A stretch of 21,928 bases of DNA, taken from positions 1-21,928 of the IMG/VR virus record IMGVR_UViG_3300028794_000195; one strand, written 5' to 3'. A model generated the notes under the pieces. The model saw only the letters and a program-made list of their open reading frames with translations, was not told where the DNA came from and searched no databases. Shown one piece after another: positions 1 to 7,601 of this stretch. How positions within the stretch are numbered: position 1 is the stretch's first letter; the number at the start of each line of letters is the position of its first letter. The position numbers and the translations under genes are program-made. Source of the DNA: a virus.

Positions 1-459
1 ATGAGCGACGAATACGACCTGGGCGCCCAGCTTGAGCTGGAAGGCCGCCTCCACGGGTGGCAGGTGTACCAGGCGCGTGAGCCTCGGTGGGTCGCCCCGG
101 TCGGTGACCTGACGGCCAAGGTGGAGGTCCCGGCCGGCTGGTGCTGGGCGGCGCACTGGCATCCGGACGAGCTGCCGGTCGTGGCCGAGACCCTGGCCGA
201 GTTGGAGCACCTGGTCGGTGAGCGGACGCCGCCGACGGAGCCGAGCCGGCCGGTGTTCCGCGACGACAACGACTTCGACACGGTCGAGGAGATCGACGAG
301 GCGGTCGCTGCCGTCGCCGACGAGCACGTCGAGCGGCGGCTTCAGGAGCTGCTGGCAGACCCGCCTGAGCGCTCGGTCATGCGGGAGCTGCTCGGCGACG
401 ACGCGGACCGCTACGAGGTCGCCCCGGGCCGCTGGTACCTGCCCGGGACGCCTCCCTGA
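1..459 (+). CDS. Small acidic protein of unknown function
   Basis: This frame encodes 152 residues beginning with ATG at the first base of the window, so a longer upstream start cannot be excluded. The codons have the GC-rich third positions expected of real genes here. The N-terminal half (about residues 1-75) contains several Trp residues and a pattern of short beta-like segments. The C-terminal half is strongly acidic and probably helical, and the protein ends in a Pro/Gly-rich tail. No signal peptide, membrane segment or catalytic motif is seen. It is on the plus strand, unlike the phage structural genes, and could be a prophage accessory gene or a host gene beyond the prophage end. I do not recognise the family. 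Confidence 0.6.
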   Translation: MSDEYDLGAQLELEGRLHGWQVYQAREPRWVAPVGDLTAKVEVPAGWCWAAHWHPDELPVVAETLAELEHLVGERTPPTEPSRPVFRDDNDFDTVEEIDEAVAAVADEHVERRLQELLADPPERSVMRELLGDDADRYEVAPGRWYLPGTPP

Positions 460-586
460 GCGGAGCGGGAGTAGGCCGACCGTCCACAGTGCGGCGCCGA
501 TCATCCGAGGTCAGCGGCTCCGCGGTCGACGCCACGCCGAATCGCGAGCACAGTGTCATGGCCTCCTCACCGATAGGGACGACACG

Positions 587-1048
587 ATGACGCAACCGCC
601 GATCATCCCCGGCCGGCAGCCTGCGTGGCCGCCACCCCCCGCGCCCACGACGCCCCGCCAGCGCACGCACCCGCTCGCCTGGGCCGCCGCGATCATCATC
701 GGCGGGAGCGTCGGCGCCGCCGGATTCTTCGCCTACCGCGCGTTCGCGCCGGCCGGATTCCCCGGCAAGCCAGCCGACTCGGGCATCGAGGCCTGCGAGG
801 CCATGCGGGACGGCCCGATCGGCAATCAGACACCACTCACCGAGGATCGATACCGGAAGACGCGGGCACTGTTCGCGGGCTCCCGCGACCCCGACATCCG
901 CGAGAACGGCACGAAGTTGATCGACATCGCCTGGCAGGCCGGGCAGGACGAGTCGAAGGCGCTTGCCTACATGGGCCCGCTTATGGACGCGGCCAGCGGT
1001 TTGCAGACGGCGTGCGCCGACCACGGCATCATCCTGCCCAACAACTGA
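587..1048 (+). CDS. Membrane-anchored extracytoplasmic protein, unknown function
   Basis: The protein has 153 residues. The ATG at 587 follows an AGGGA ribosome binding site about eight bases upstream. Residues 1-25 are Pro-rich and cytoplasm-like. Residues about 27-47 form one hydrophobic segment (AWAAAIIIGGSVGAAGFF core). The remaining 100 or so residues are hydrophilic and probably outside the membrane, with one Cys near the start of that domain and one near its end that could form a disulfide. The layout of Pro-rich tail, one transmembrane helix and small outer domain is common in actinomycete proteins. The gene is convergent with the endolysin gene, with only eight bases between stop codons. 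A role as a lysogen-expressed surface or exclusion protein is possible from position only. Confidence 0.75.
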   Translation: MTQPPIIPGRQPAWPPPPAPTTPRQRTHPLAWAAAIIIGGSVGAAGFFAYRAFAPAGFPGKPADSGIEACEAMRDGPIGNQTPLTEDRYRKTRALFAGSRDPDIRENGTKLIDIAWQAGQDESKALAYMGPLMDAASGLQTACADHGIILPNN

Positions 1049-1056
1049 CCGCCCGG

Positions 1057-1719
1057 CTACAAGGCCGGCGGCAGCAGCGCCTTGACCGCCGCCACCTCGG
1101 CGCGGAGCAGGGCCAGCTCCGCCAGGGCCTTCTTGCCGTCCTGCAAGCCGGACTGCAGGGCCACCGCGACGGTGTCGCCGCCGCCGGGCTTGCCCAGGTC
1201 GTGGTTGAGCAGGGCCCTGACGATCTCGTCGACGCTTGGCATATCGTCCTCCTCGTTGCGGATCTTCTCGGCGAGCCGGGCGGCCTGCGCGGGTGTGCCG
1301 ACGACCTCCCAGTGCATCGGGTCGGGGTCTGACCAGTCGCCGCCCCAGCGCAGCACCCCGTCGCTCTCGCGCTCCAGCGCGTGGCACTCGTCGATCTGCC
1401 GCGTGGTCATCACCTCGGACGGTTCGGCGCCGTCGGGGTTGTCGGGCGCGTTGATATCCCACGCACACGCCGCGGCATGGTTCGACCAGTCAGGGCCGTC
1501 GCCGATGAGCCGGACGTTCCAGCCCCAGCATCCGGCGGGCTGGATGGGCTCGACGCGGCGGTGGTACTCGGCGACGTGCCAGCGGGCGATCGTGGCCACG
1601 TCCCCGGCGAGGACGCGCACCGTGTGCGGCATGGTGCCGGGGAGCACCAGGTCGGTGAGCTTGCGGCGGCCGGCGTCGGTGTCCGGGACGACGGGCCAGC
1701 CGTTCTGCGATGTGGGCAT
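1057..1719 (-). CDS. Endolysin, M15-family (VanY-like) metallopeptidase
   Basis: This 220-residue protein is a zinc peptidase predicted to cut peptide cross-links in peptidoglycan at lysis. It shows the M15 signature around residues 79-88, a variant of SxHxxGxAxD (S79, H81, A84 in place of Gly, A86, D88), and the second metal motif PMHWEV with H136. These are the expected zinc ligands His81, Asp88 and His136. The catalytic domain fills about residues 1-145. The C-terminal 75 residues are helical and Ala/Leu-rich, with no recognised cell-wall-binding repeat. No signal peptide is present, so it probably leaves the cell through the holin encoded just upstream. The start codon shares one base with the holin stop (TGATG), which suggests translational coupling. 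Confidence 0.9.
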   Translation of the reverse strand: MPTSQNGWPVVPDTDAGRRKLTDLVLPGTMPHTVRVLAGDVATIARWHVAEYHRRVEPIQPAGCWGWNVRLIGDGPDWSNHAAACAWDINAPDNPDGAEPSEVMTTRQIDECHALERESDGVLRWGGDWSDPDPMHWEVVGTPAQAARLAEKIRNEEDDMPSVDEIVRALLNHDLGKPGGGDTVAVALQSGLQDGKKALAELALLRAEVAAVKALLPPAL

Positions 1720-2045
1720 CAGCGGATCACTCCCTGGGCTCGTAGTTCGGCCAGCACCTTGAGCGCGGCCCGGTTCGCGCCGGCCTCGATCCGGGCGTCG
1801 AGCTCACCGTTGACGCGGCGCTCGATCGTGCCCAGCTGCGTGGTCTGCGCCGCGGTGTCCGCCTGCAGCTGCTCGACCCTGCCGGACACACCGCCGGCGA
1901 CAGCCGCGCCGCCACCGATGCCGCCGAGGACGCCGAGGGCGCCGAGGATCGCCGCCGGGTCCCAGTCGGCGAGGGTTGCCAGCGCGACCGCGGCCGCGGA
2001 CAGCACCGCGATCAGGCCCACCATCTGCCACGAAAGCTTGCTCAT
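1719..2045 (-). CDS. Putative holin
   Basis: This 108-residue protein has two hydrophobic segments, at about residues 7-25 and 31-53. The second is rich in Gly and Ala. A hydrophilic helical tail follows (residues 55-108) with coiled-coil character. Two short membrane helices and a charged tail, next to the endolysin and coupled to it by a one-base stop/start overlap, fit a phage holin that permeabilises the inner membrane. Its own ATG likewise overlaps the stop of the preceding tail gene by one base. The assignment rests on topology and position; I see no family-specific motif. An alternative is a small membrane protein that regulates lysis. Confidence 0.7.
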   Translation of the reverse strand: MSKLSWQMVGLIAVLSAAAVALATLADWDPAAILGALGVLGGIGGGAAVAGGVSGRVEQLQADTAAQTTQLGTIERRVNGELDARIEAGANRAALKVLAELRAQGVIR

Positions 2046-2572
2046 CAGGGCTCCGTCCTGTCCCATGTCCACTCCAGCACCGACGCGAACTGCGAGCTGA
2101 CCGCAGTCGACGACGTGCCGGCACCCGACCGGGTGACCTGGTAGACGATCTCGAAATAGTCGGTGCTGCCGTTGCACTGCACCTCGGACGCGACGGGCAG
2201 CACCAGCGTCTGCGCGGTGGTGCCCGGGGTGATCCGGTGCGCCGGGGCGATCGCGACGCCGTTGCGGGCGATGTAGCACTGGGCCTGCGTGTAGTCGGTG
2301 TTCCCGGCGATCGACACACCGCCCTTGACCCCGTAGACGCCGGCGACGGTCGGGGTGACCCGGGTGTTGTTCACCCCGGGGTCGTGGAAGTTGTGGGTGT
2401 CGATCTCGTCCGTGGCGGCGAACGTGATCGCCGTGGCGGTGGTGTTGACGATGCCGGTCTGGGCGGTGCCCTGCCGGATCCGCCCGGCCGGTTTGTTCGG
2501 GCCGTACCGGATCAGGTCGTTGATCGTGGCGGCGAGGATCGGGTCGCCGCCACCGACCTCGGTGTAGGTCAT
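2045..2572 (-). CDS. Putative tail-tip or receptor-binding protein, C1q/TNF-like fold
   Basis: The protein has 175 residues. After about 35 N-terminal residues it is a run of beta strands with the spacing of C1q/TNF-like jelly-roll domains found in phage tail fibres. There is a GVYGVKGGV strand, then a strand containing the RNG turn, and near the end an aromatic strand with Tyr-Phe-Glu-Ile-Val-Tyr, followed by a Ser/Thr-rich loop and a final Trp-containing strand. The gene starts with an ATGA overlap on the large tail protein and is followed directly by the holin, the usual place for a tail-tip appendage. The fold is inferred from strand pattern only, so a generic minor tail protein is the safer reading. 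Confidence 0.7.
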   Translation of the reverse strand: MTYTEVGGGDPILAATINDLIRYGPNKPAGRIRQGTAQTGIVNTTATAITFAATDEIDTHNFHDPGVNNTRVTPTVAGVYGVKGGVSIAGNTDYTQAQCYIARNGVAIAPAHRITPGTTAQTLVLPVASEVQCNGSTDYFEIVYQVTRSGAGTSSTAVSSQFASVLEWTWDRTEP

Positions 2573-4719
2573 CGAGCCCACCTTCCGGGGGTTGCGACGT
2601 GCACGGCCGCGCCGGCCGGCAAGGTCTTGCGGATGGCGTTCTTCGACCGGACAGCCCCGGTGATCACCTGCTGGTAGGCGCCCGGGCTGCCGGTCCGCGC
2701 GCCCATGCCACCGGCGGGGACGCCGACGAGCTCGCCGGCGGTGAGCAGGTCGTAGGCGGACGTCGACGACCAGGTCTCGTCGGCGGTGATACCGAGGGTG
2801 AGCGTGGTCGTGGTCGGCCCGGCCGCCGCGCTCATCGTGGACGTGGCCAGGTCGTAGCGGGCGATCCCGTCGTCGTAGGCGCCCACCGCGAACTGCTGGT
2901 CCGGAGCGCACACGAAGGTGATCCGGCGCGAGGTCGGGCCGATGACCTCGGTGTAGCCGAGCACGTGCAGCCGGATCGTGTACTCCCGGAACCCGGCGAT
3001 CGTGATGACGTGGCCGACGTCGACGGCCTCCACCTCGGCGACCTTCGCCGGGCCCAGCGCCGCGAGGTTGACGGTCACCTGCGGGTAGCGGGGCAGGTTC
3101 ACCGTGCCCCTCTTGAGCCACCAGTTCGCCAGGACCGGCAGGCCGGCCTCGTCGGCGACGTTGACGTCGACGCGCTGCTCGTACTCGCCGCGGCCGTCCG
3201 GTGGTGGCTGGGTGCCCATCGGGCTGGTGTCGTCGCGGGCGATGTGCTCGCCGCCGTCGCGCTGGGCGACGGTGACGATGTTGTGGACCGGCAGGTCGTC
3301 GGTGACCTCCCGGGGCAGGCCGGGCAGATCGGTCGGGGAGAGCTCGAGCGCGGGGGTCTGGTTGTAGCGGTCGGCGAGGCACAGCAGGTAGATGGCGGCC
3401 TGGGTGCGCATGTCGAAGATCAGGCCGTCCTCGGTCCGGGCGATCTCCTCCAGGTGCCCGGCGAGGGTCGCGACCGGCTGCGGGCCCATCGGGGTCGAGC
3501 TGGCCCAGCCGTCGCTGACGATGTTGGTGATCCCGGCGGCGGTGAGGAGCCGGTAGAACCGCCAGGCGGTGAGCTCGCCGAGGTAGCCGGTCCAGGCGTA
3601 GATCCGGTCGGTGCTGAACAGGTCGGTGCCGCCGGACGATCCGACGTCGGCGAAGAGGAAGTGCCCGAACGTCGAGCCGGCGGGGACGTCGCCCAGCTCC
3701 GTGCTGGCCGAGACGGCGGCGCTGTCGAGGGTTCCCGGCTGGTGCGCGAACGTGCCGGTGATGAACCTCGACTGCGTGTTGTCGGCGTTGGTCCAGTTGA
3801 CGAAGATCGTCGTGGTGCCGCCGGAGTAGGTGGCGTCGATCGTCCACAGCGACCACTGGGTGAAGTCGTAGGCGTCCGTCGTCTTGGTGACATCCAGCCA
3901 GAACCCCGGGGCCACCGCGCTGTTGGACCCCTGGAGTTGGATCTGCCCGGTGCTGGGGAGCAGGACGATCTGGAACGCGTCGCCGGACCCGCCGCCGCCG
4001 GACGTGTTGATGCTGTACATGAACGTGTCGTCGCTGGTCAGCGGTTCGAGGCGCTGAACCCACGAGTGTTGCCAACCGGTCGTGCTGGTCGCGTTCGGGA
4101 CCACGTTGGTGTAGAGGTTGACGCCGCCGCGCTCGCCCAGGTCCATCAGCGGAGCGCTCGACGACGGGTAGCTCTGGCTGTCGAAGGTGACGCCACCGGA
4201 GAACGCGAACCCTTCCGGCCCGACGAAGGTCGGCACCGGCACTGTGGTGGTCCGGGCCTGCTCCGCCGGGAAGTACGCGGTGACGTGGGCCAGGCCCTCG
4301 TTGTAGGCGCGGAACGCGCTCTTGAGGGGCTTGGTCCACTGGCCGATGCGCTGCAGCAGCCCGCCGCCCTCGAACTCCGTCCAGGCCCGGCCGCGCTTCG
4401 GGTAGCGGCGGAAGTCCTGGCTCTGGTCGCACGCCAGCGACGACGCCTCGACCACGCCGCGCACGGTGCCGCCCACGGACACCCGGCCGGGAGTGTTCAC
4501 GCCGGCCTTGCCGTACAGCGGGCTCTCCGGGTTGGACGTGCGGTACCGGTCGTCGTCGTTGGCCAGCTCCGCGGTGATCTGCGCCGGCCGCGGCGCCGGG
4601 GACTCGTCGCCCTGCCCGCGCCGGATCACGATCGGGGCGGTGAACACGTCGTCGTCGGCGGTGATGTCGCGCCAGGCGCCGTCGTAGAACAGCTCGAACG
4701 CGACGTCCTGCTTAGGCAT
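2569..4719 (-). CDS. Minor tail protein with LamG-like domain
   Basis: This 716-residue protein is probably a tail-tip structural protein of the mature virion. The N-terminal region (residues 5-85) carries the pattern typical of actinophage minor tail proteins: FYDGAWRDIT, then IRRGQGDES, then a segment on ordered strands ending ESPLYG. Residues about 200-390 resemble a concanavalin/LamG beta-sandwich ending in GYLGELTAWRFYR. Residues 395-716 match the C-terminal part of tail proteins that form the ring or hub at the tip. The ATG at 4719 overlaps the tape-measure stop by eight bases. An upstream in-frame ATG at 4800 would add 27 residues with signal-peptide-like character. I rejected it because that stretch lies wholly inside the tape-measure gene. 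Confidence 0.88.
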   Translation of the reverse strand: MPKQDVAFELFYDGAWRDITADDDVFTAPIVIRRGQGDESPAPRPAQITAELANDDDRYRTSNPESPLYGKAGVNTPGRVSVGGTVRGVVEASSLACDQSQDFRRYPKRGRAWTEFEGGGLLQRIGQWTKPLKSAFRAYNEGLAHVTAYFPAEQARTTTVPVPTFVGPEGFAFSGGVTFDSQSYPSSSAPLMDLGERGGVNLYTNVVPNATSTTGWQHSWVQRLEPLTSDDTFMYSINTSGGGGSGDAFQIVLLPSTGQIQLQGSNSAVAPGFWLDVTKTTDAYDFTQWSLWTIDATYSGGTTTIFVNWTNADNTQSRFITGTFAHQPGTLDSAAVSASTELGDVPAGSTFGHFLFADVGSSGGTDLFSTDRIYAWTGYLGELTAWRFYRLLTAAGITNIVSDGWASSTPMGPQPVATLAGHLEEIARTEDGLIFDMRTQAAIYLLCLADRYNQTPALELSPTDLPGLPREVTDDLPVHNIVTVAQRDGGEHIARDDTSPMGTQPPPDGRGEYEQRVDVNVADEAGLPVLANWWLKRGTVNLPRYPQVTVNLAALGPAKVAEVEAVDVGHVITIAGFREYTIRLHVLGYTEVIGPTSRRITFVCAPDQQFAVGAYDDGIARYDLATSTMSAAAGPTTTTLTLGITADETWSSTSAYDLLTAGELVGVPAGGMGARTGSPGAYQQVITGAVRSKNAIRKTLPAGAAVHVATPGRWAR

Positions 4720-6097
4720 TGCGGCCGCCAAGGACAAGCTGAGCGTTACCGCCACGGCGGCGAATCGCCCGCGCCAGGATCTCGACCAGCAGGTCATCAA
4801 GCTGCGAACCTCCGGACTGGATCACGATCGGTCCGCCGCCACCGCCGCCGGGCCAGCTCACCTGCTCACCGGCCATGGCCATGATCGGGACCTCGGTGCC
4901 CGGGGCGCCGGGCACGATGCCGCCGGTGTGGAACTTCGGCAGGTACGGCACGGACCAGCTGTTGCCGCCGATGAACGGGATCCAGCCGGGCACGCTGAAC
5001 GACATCCCGCCGACGGTGTTGTTCCACGCGTCGGAGATCAGGTTGAACGCCGCCCGGAACGGGGCACTGATGAACCGGGCCACCTTGCCGAACGCGTCAC
5101 CGAGCCAGCCCGGGATCTTCTTCAAGAAGTCCCAGGTGTTGCTCGCCGCGGACTTGATCCAGCCCCACGACGCCCTCCACGCCCGCTGGAACCAGTCGGT
5201 CTTCGTCGCGATGACCACGATGATCGCGATCAGGGCGGCGATCGCGAGGATGATCCAGGTGGTGGGGCTGGCCAGCTGGGCGATGTTCCAGAGCCACTGT
5301 GCGGCGGTGACCAGGCCGACCACACCGACCACCGCGCTGAGCAGCGGGGTGACCATGCTGATGTTGTCCGCCCACTTCTGCAGGCCGGTGGGGTTGGCCT
5401 CGGACATGGCGGCGTTGAGGTTGAGCTGTGCGTCCTTGCCGTCGCGGACCGCCTGGGTCGCGTCGACGGTCGCCTGAGTGCCGTCGATCGACGCCTGCCG
5501 GGCGTCCGCCGTCGCCTGCTCTTCGTCCAGCCGGGCCTGGTTCAGGTCGGACGTCGCCTGGGTGAGATCGATCTGGGCCTGCCGGGCCTCGTCGGACCCC
5601 ACGCCGTATTCCTTGACGGCCGCGTTGTAGTCCTTCTGGGCCGTCGTCGCGTCCAGCTTCGCCTGACGGGCGTCGATCTCCGCCTGCTCCACGTCGATCG
5701 CGGCCTGCTTGCCGTCCAGCTGCGACTGGTTGAGATCCTCCTGCGCCTGCCGCAGATCCACGGCGGCCTGCTTGCCGTCCAGCATCGCCTGCTCGACGTC
5801 GGCGTTCGCCCGGGCCAGCTTCATCGCGCGCTCGCGGCCGGCCGACTGGATATCGGCCAGGCCCTGCACGGCCGCCCCGGCGGAGTCGATGGCGTCGGTC
5901 ATGCCGGTCACGCCGGCGCCGATGTTGCCGATCTTCTCGCCGTAGTCGACGCCCTGCTTGCCGGCCTTATCGAAGTCGGCGCCGGCACTCTTCGCCGCCT
6001 TGCCGACGTCCTCGGTCGCGGCGGTCGCCGCCTTCGCCGCCTTCTGCAGCTTGGTGGCGTCCCCGGCGAACTCCAGGGTCATGCTGTTGCCGGCCAT
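4712..6097 (-). CDS. Tape measure protein (short)
   Basis: The protein has 461 residues, much shorter than most siphovirus tape measures. Residues 100-227 are built from about 17 near-perfect heptads of the form D-x-x-Q-A-x-x, broken once by a YGVGSDEA segment, and should form a long helix. Residues 248-270 and 279-298 are hydrophobic and membrane-like, as is usual in tape measures. The C-terminal part is rich in Trp, Gly and Pro. The ATG at 6097 shares one base with the stop of the preceding small gene. At about 1.5 angstrom per residue, the general rule for these proteins, the tail would be near 70 nm. Position after the chaperones and before the tail-tip gene supports the call. Confidence 0.9.
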   Translation of the reverse strand: MAGNSMTLEFAGDATKLQKAAKAATAATEDVGKAAKSAGADFDKAGKQGVDYGEKIGNIGAGVTGMTDAIDSAGAAVQGLADIQSAGRERAMKLARANADVEQAMLDGKQAAVDLRQAQEDLNQSQLDGKQAAIDVEQAEIDARQAKLDATTAQKDYNAAVKEYGVGSDEARQAQIDLTQATSDLNQARLDEEQATADARQASIDGTQATVDATQAVRDGKDAQLNLNAAMSEANPTGLQKWADNISMVTPLLSAVVGVVGLVTAAQWLWNIAQLASPTTWIILAIAALIAIIVVIATKTDWFQRAWRASWGWIKSAASNTWDFLKKIPGWLGDAFGKVARFISAPFRAAFNLISDAWNNTVGGMSFSVPGWIPFIGGNSWSVPYLPKFHTGGIVPGAPGTEVPIMAMAGEQVSWPGGGGGGPIVIQSGGSQLDDLLVEILARAIRRRGGNAQLVLGGRNA

Positions 6098-6273
6098 CAG
6101 CGGACCCGTTCCCGAAGCCCCGGCCACAGGATGGCGCGAGCGAGCGGCGCCCAGTCGCACGGCCTGGTCGAGACGGTCACCGCCCAGGCGACAACCGGCG
6201 GTAGGTCGGGGTGGATGGCGATCGGCACCCCGACTGACCCTGCTGCGACCTTCCGGCCCGCCTTGCCTGCCAT
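6097..6273 (-). CDS. Small protein between tail-completion gene and tape measure
   Basis: This 58-residue frame begins with ATG at 6273 and is joined to both neighbours by one-base stop/start overlaps (TGATG), the coupling used throughout this operon. The protein is basic, with a hydrophobic middle (HPDLPPVVAWAVTVS) and a conserved-looking Cys-Asp-Trp. The hydrophobic stretch is too short and proline-broken for a confident membrane helix. I do not recognise a family. Its place in the tail module suggests a role in tail assembly, but nothing in the sequence proves that. Confidence 0.6.
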   Translation of the reverse strand: MAGKAGRKVAAGSVGVPIAIHPDLPPVVAWAVTVSTRPCDWAPLARAILWPGLRERVR

Positions 6274-6689
6274 CAGTCCTCCACCAGCCCGGCGTTGCGG
6301 ATCACCGCGGTGATGGACTCCTGCAGCTGCGCCTCGATCCGGGGCCGGATCTGCCGCAGCGTCGGGTAGACGTAGCGGCCCTCGCCGAGGAACGGGCGTG
6401 CGCCCGGGCGGCCGGCGACGCGGCCCTGGCCACCGAAGTCGAGCCACGGGAAGTACGGGGCACGCTTGCCGCCGACCGCGACCCGGGCCGAGGTCCGCGT
6501 CGACCGGGCGACCAGGGAGCGCCGAGCGGCGCCGGACACCGAGGGGATCTTTGGGCGGGTCGCGTCGACGAGCAGCTCGGCCGCGGAGTTCAGCGCCAGC
6601 CGCAGCTCCTTGGGCGCGCCGGAGTCGATGCCGCGCAGCCCCTTGGACAGCTGCGCCAGGCCGCCGACCTCGACCTTCAGGCCCTCCAC
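6273..6689 (-). CDS. HK97 gp10-like tail-completion/connector protein
   Basis: The protein has 138 residues and starts with GTG at 6689, four bases after a GGAGGG ribosome binding site. The pattern fits the HK97 gp10-like group: an N-terminal strand and helix, the segment GAARRSLVARST, then YFPWLDFGG, then an aromatic and charged helix at the C-terminus. Members of this group join head and tail or finish the tail end. Here the gene lies after the tail chaperones rather than between connector and tail tube, an order I believe is seen in some actinophages. Confidence in the fold is moderate. Confidence 0.7.
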   Translation of the reverse strand: MEGLKVEVGGLAQLSKGLRGIDSGAPKELRLALNSAAELLVDATRPKIPSVSGAARRSLVARSTRTSARVAVGGKRAPYFPWLDFGGQGRVAGRPGARPFLGEGRYVYPTLRQIRPRIEAQLQESITAVIRNAGLVED

Positions 6690-6690
6690 G

Positions 6691-6876
6691 TCACCCTCCC
6701 GCCTGCTTTAGTTCCTGACGCTGTGCCTGGATCGCGTGGAAGACCTTCCAGGTCTCGAACTCCGCGCTGGACATCTGCCGTAGCTGGCCGACGGTCATCT
6801 TGAGCCGGTCGGCCAGCGAGTACTCGAAGCCCAGGTCAGTGCTCTCCAGCTGCTCCCGGATCGCTTTTGTCGGCAC
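6691..6876 (-). CDS. Tail assembly chaperone, downstream (frameshift) part
   Basis: This frame of up to 61 residues overlaps the end of the first chaperone gene in the +1 frame. Its content (EYSLADRLKMTVGQLRQMSSAEFETW) is the typical C-terminal extension of siphovirus tail chaperones. The first possible start is GTG at 6876, but no properly spaced ribosome binding site precedes it. It is therefore more likely translated as an extension of the upstream gene after a +1 slip at the A-AAA at 6865-6868, giving a product of about 160 residues. The stop at 6691 is one base before the GTG of the next gene. Confidence 0.75.
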   Translation of the reverse strand: MPTKAIREQLESTDLGFEYSLADRLKMTVGQLRQMSSAEFETWKVFHAIQAQRQELKQAGG

Positions 6877-7174
6877 CCTCGCCGAGCCCGGACAGTTCCC
6901 GGATCGCCTCGGTCACCGGCGCGATCACCATCGGCGTCGTCGCCTTCTGCCACGCCTCGACCTGCCGATCGGTCAGCCGCGGCTCAACGAGGCAGTACGA
7001 CAGCATCCGCCGCTCGATCTCGCCCGGGTCCTCGGTGCCCTTGCGGGACTGGATCAGCTCGAAGCGGGACATGCCCCGCACCTTGACCGTCTTGCCGTTG
7101 GGCAGTTCGACGTCCCGGGTGTTCCCGGTGACGTCGCCGGTGGTCAGGTCGTCGAGGCTCGCGTACTCGGTCAT
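6836..7174 (-). CDS. Tail assembly chaperone, first part
   Basis: This 112-residue protein is made from ATG at 7174, with AGAGGA about nine bases upstream. It is acidic and helical after a short N-terminal beta region (RDVELPNGKTVKVRGMSRFEL). That is the usual layout of the shorter tail chaperone, which coats the tape measure during tail assembly and is absent from the virion. It sits between tail tube and tape measure, as expected. The last 40 bases overlap the second chaperone frame. Most of the product should stop at 6836, with a minority expected to shift frame. Confidence 0.82.
   Translation of the reverse strand: MTEYASLDDLTTGDVTGNTRDVELPNGKTVKVRGMSRFELIQSRKGTEDPGEIERRMLSYCLVEPRLTDRQVEAWQKATTPMVIAPVTEAIRELSGLGEGADKSDPGAAGEH
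6862..6871 (-). promoter_or_regulatory. Candidate +1 translational slip site in tail chaperone
   Basis: Read on the minus strand the site is GAC-AAA-AGC. A lysine tRNA on AAA can re-pair with AAA one base downstream because four A residues occur in a row (6865-6868). It then continues with GCG in the frame of the second chaperone part. The common -1 slip would not reach that frame. Tail chaperone frameshifts are well known, mostly -1, with -2 and +1 reported. This site is inferred from frame geometry and is not measured. Confidence 0.5.
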
Positions 7175-7188
7175 CGGTCGGTGTCCTC

Positions 7189-7590
7189 TCAGACCTGGGC
7201 GGACGAGTCCCACTCGTCCGACGGCTCGGTTTCCAGCGACCACAGCCGGTAGCCGGCCGCCGGGGCGGTCTCGGTGTACTTCGTGATCACCGCGTCGAAG
7301 CTGTCCTGGGGCAGGCCGGCGCCGGTGCCCTCCGGCCGGTACTGGACCCGGACCTTCAGTCCGACCAGCGGCTTGAGGACAGCGCGCGGGCCGGTCGCCG
7401 CCGACTCGTACTTGCCGGAGCAGCCGAACGCGCCGGTGAGCATGGTCGGGTCCTTGACGATGGCGTTCTTGCCGTAGGTGGTGTTGTCCTCGGTGCCGCT
7501 GCTCTGCTCGCAGTTGCTGTCGGCGCAGTCGGTCGACACGTCGTTGCCGTCGATGATGATCACGGTGAGCCTGCTGTGCTTGCGCCCCAC
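7189..7590 (-). CDS. Tail tube (major tail) protein
   Basis: This 133-residue protein starts with GTG at 7590, preceded by AAGGAG at good spacing. The ribosome binding site contains the stop codon of the upstream gene (TAAGGAG). The sequence has the signature of short actinophage tail-tube proteins: an N-terminal strand ending in IIIDGND, a Cys/Ser-rich loop, YGK, a GAFGCSGKYESAATGPRAVL segment, then RPEGTGAGLPQDS and a strand before SDEWDSS. It is followed by the tail chaperones, as expected for the tube protein. Three Cys residues in the first half are uncommon for this group. The name rests on remembered family pattern and gene order. Confidence 0.75.
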   Translation of the reverse strand: MGRKHSRLTVIIIDGNDVSTDCADSNCEQSSGTEDNTTYGKNAIVKDPTMLTGAFGCSGKYESAATGPRAVLKPLVGLKVRVQYRPEGTGAGLPQDSFDAVITKYTETAPAAGYRLWSLETEPSDEWDSSAQV

Positions 7591-7601
7591 GATGCGTCTC
7601 C

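Noticed and set aside
267-280. GACTTCGACAC resembling the permease sequence expected after the junction
   Set aside because: It is in frame within an unrelated acidic protein and no further permease sequence follows, so it is not the left attachment site.
1053-1068. Short CCGGC/GCCGG hairpin between the convergent stops
   Set aside because: Five-base stem without a T run; too common in this GC content to call a terminator.
377-1468. Minus-strand frame of 363 codons across the left genes
   Set aside because: Arg/Gly-rich shadow that overlaps both plus-strand genes and the endolysin in another frame.
2599-4884. Long plus-strand open frame of 761 codons opposite the minor tail gene
   Set aside because: It is antisense to a well-supported tail gene, has unnatural Arg/Gly/Val composition, and is explained by high GC leaving few stop codons. 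The same applies to 4928-6313, 9726-11321, 11496-12800 and 12894-15119.
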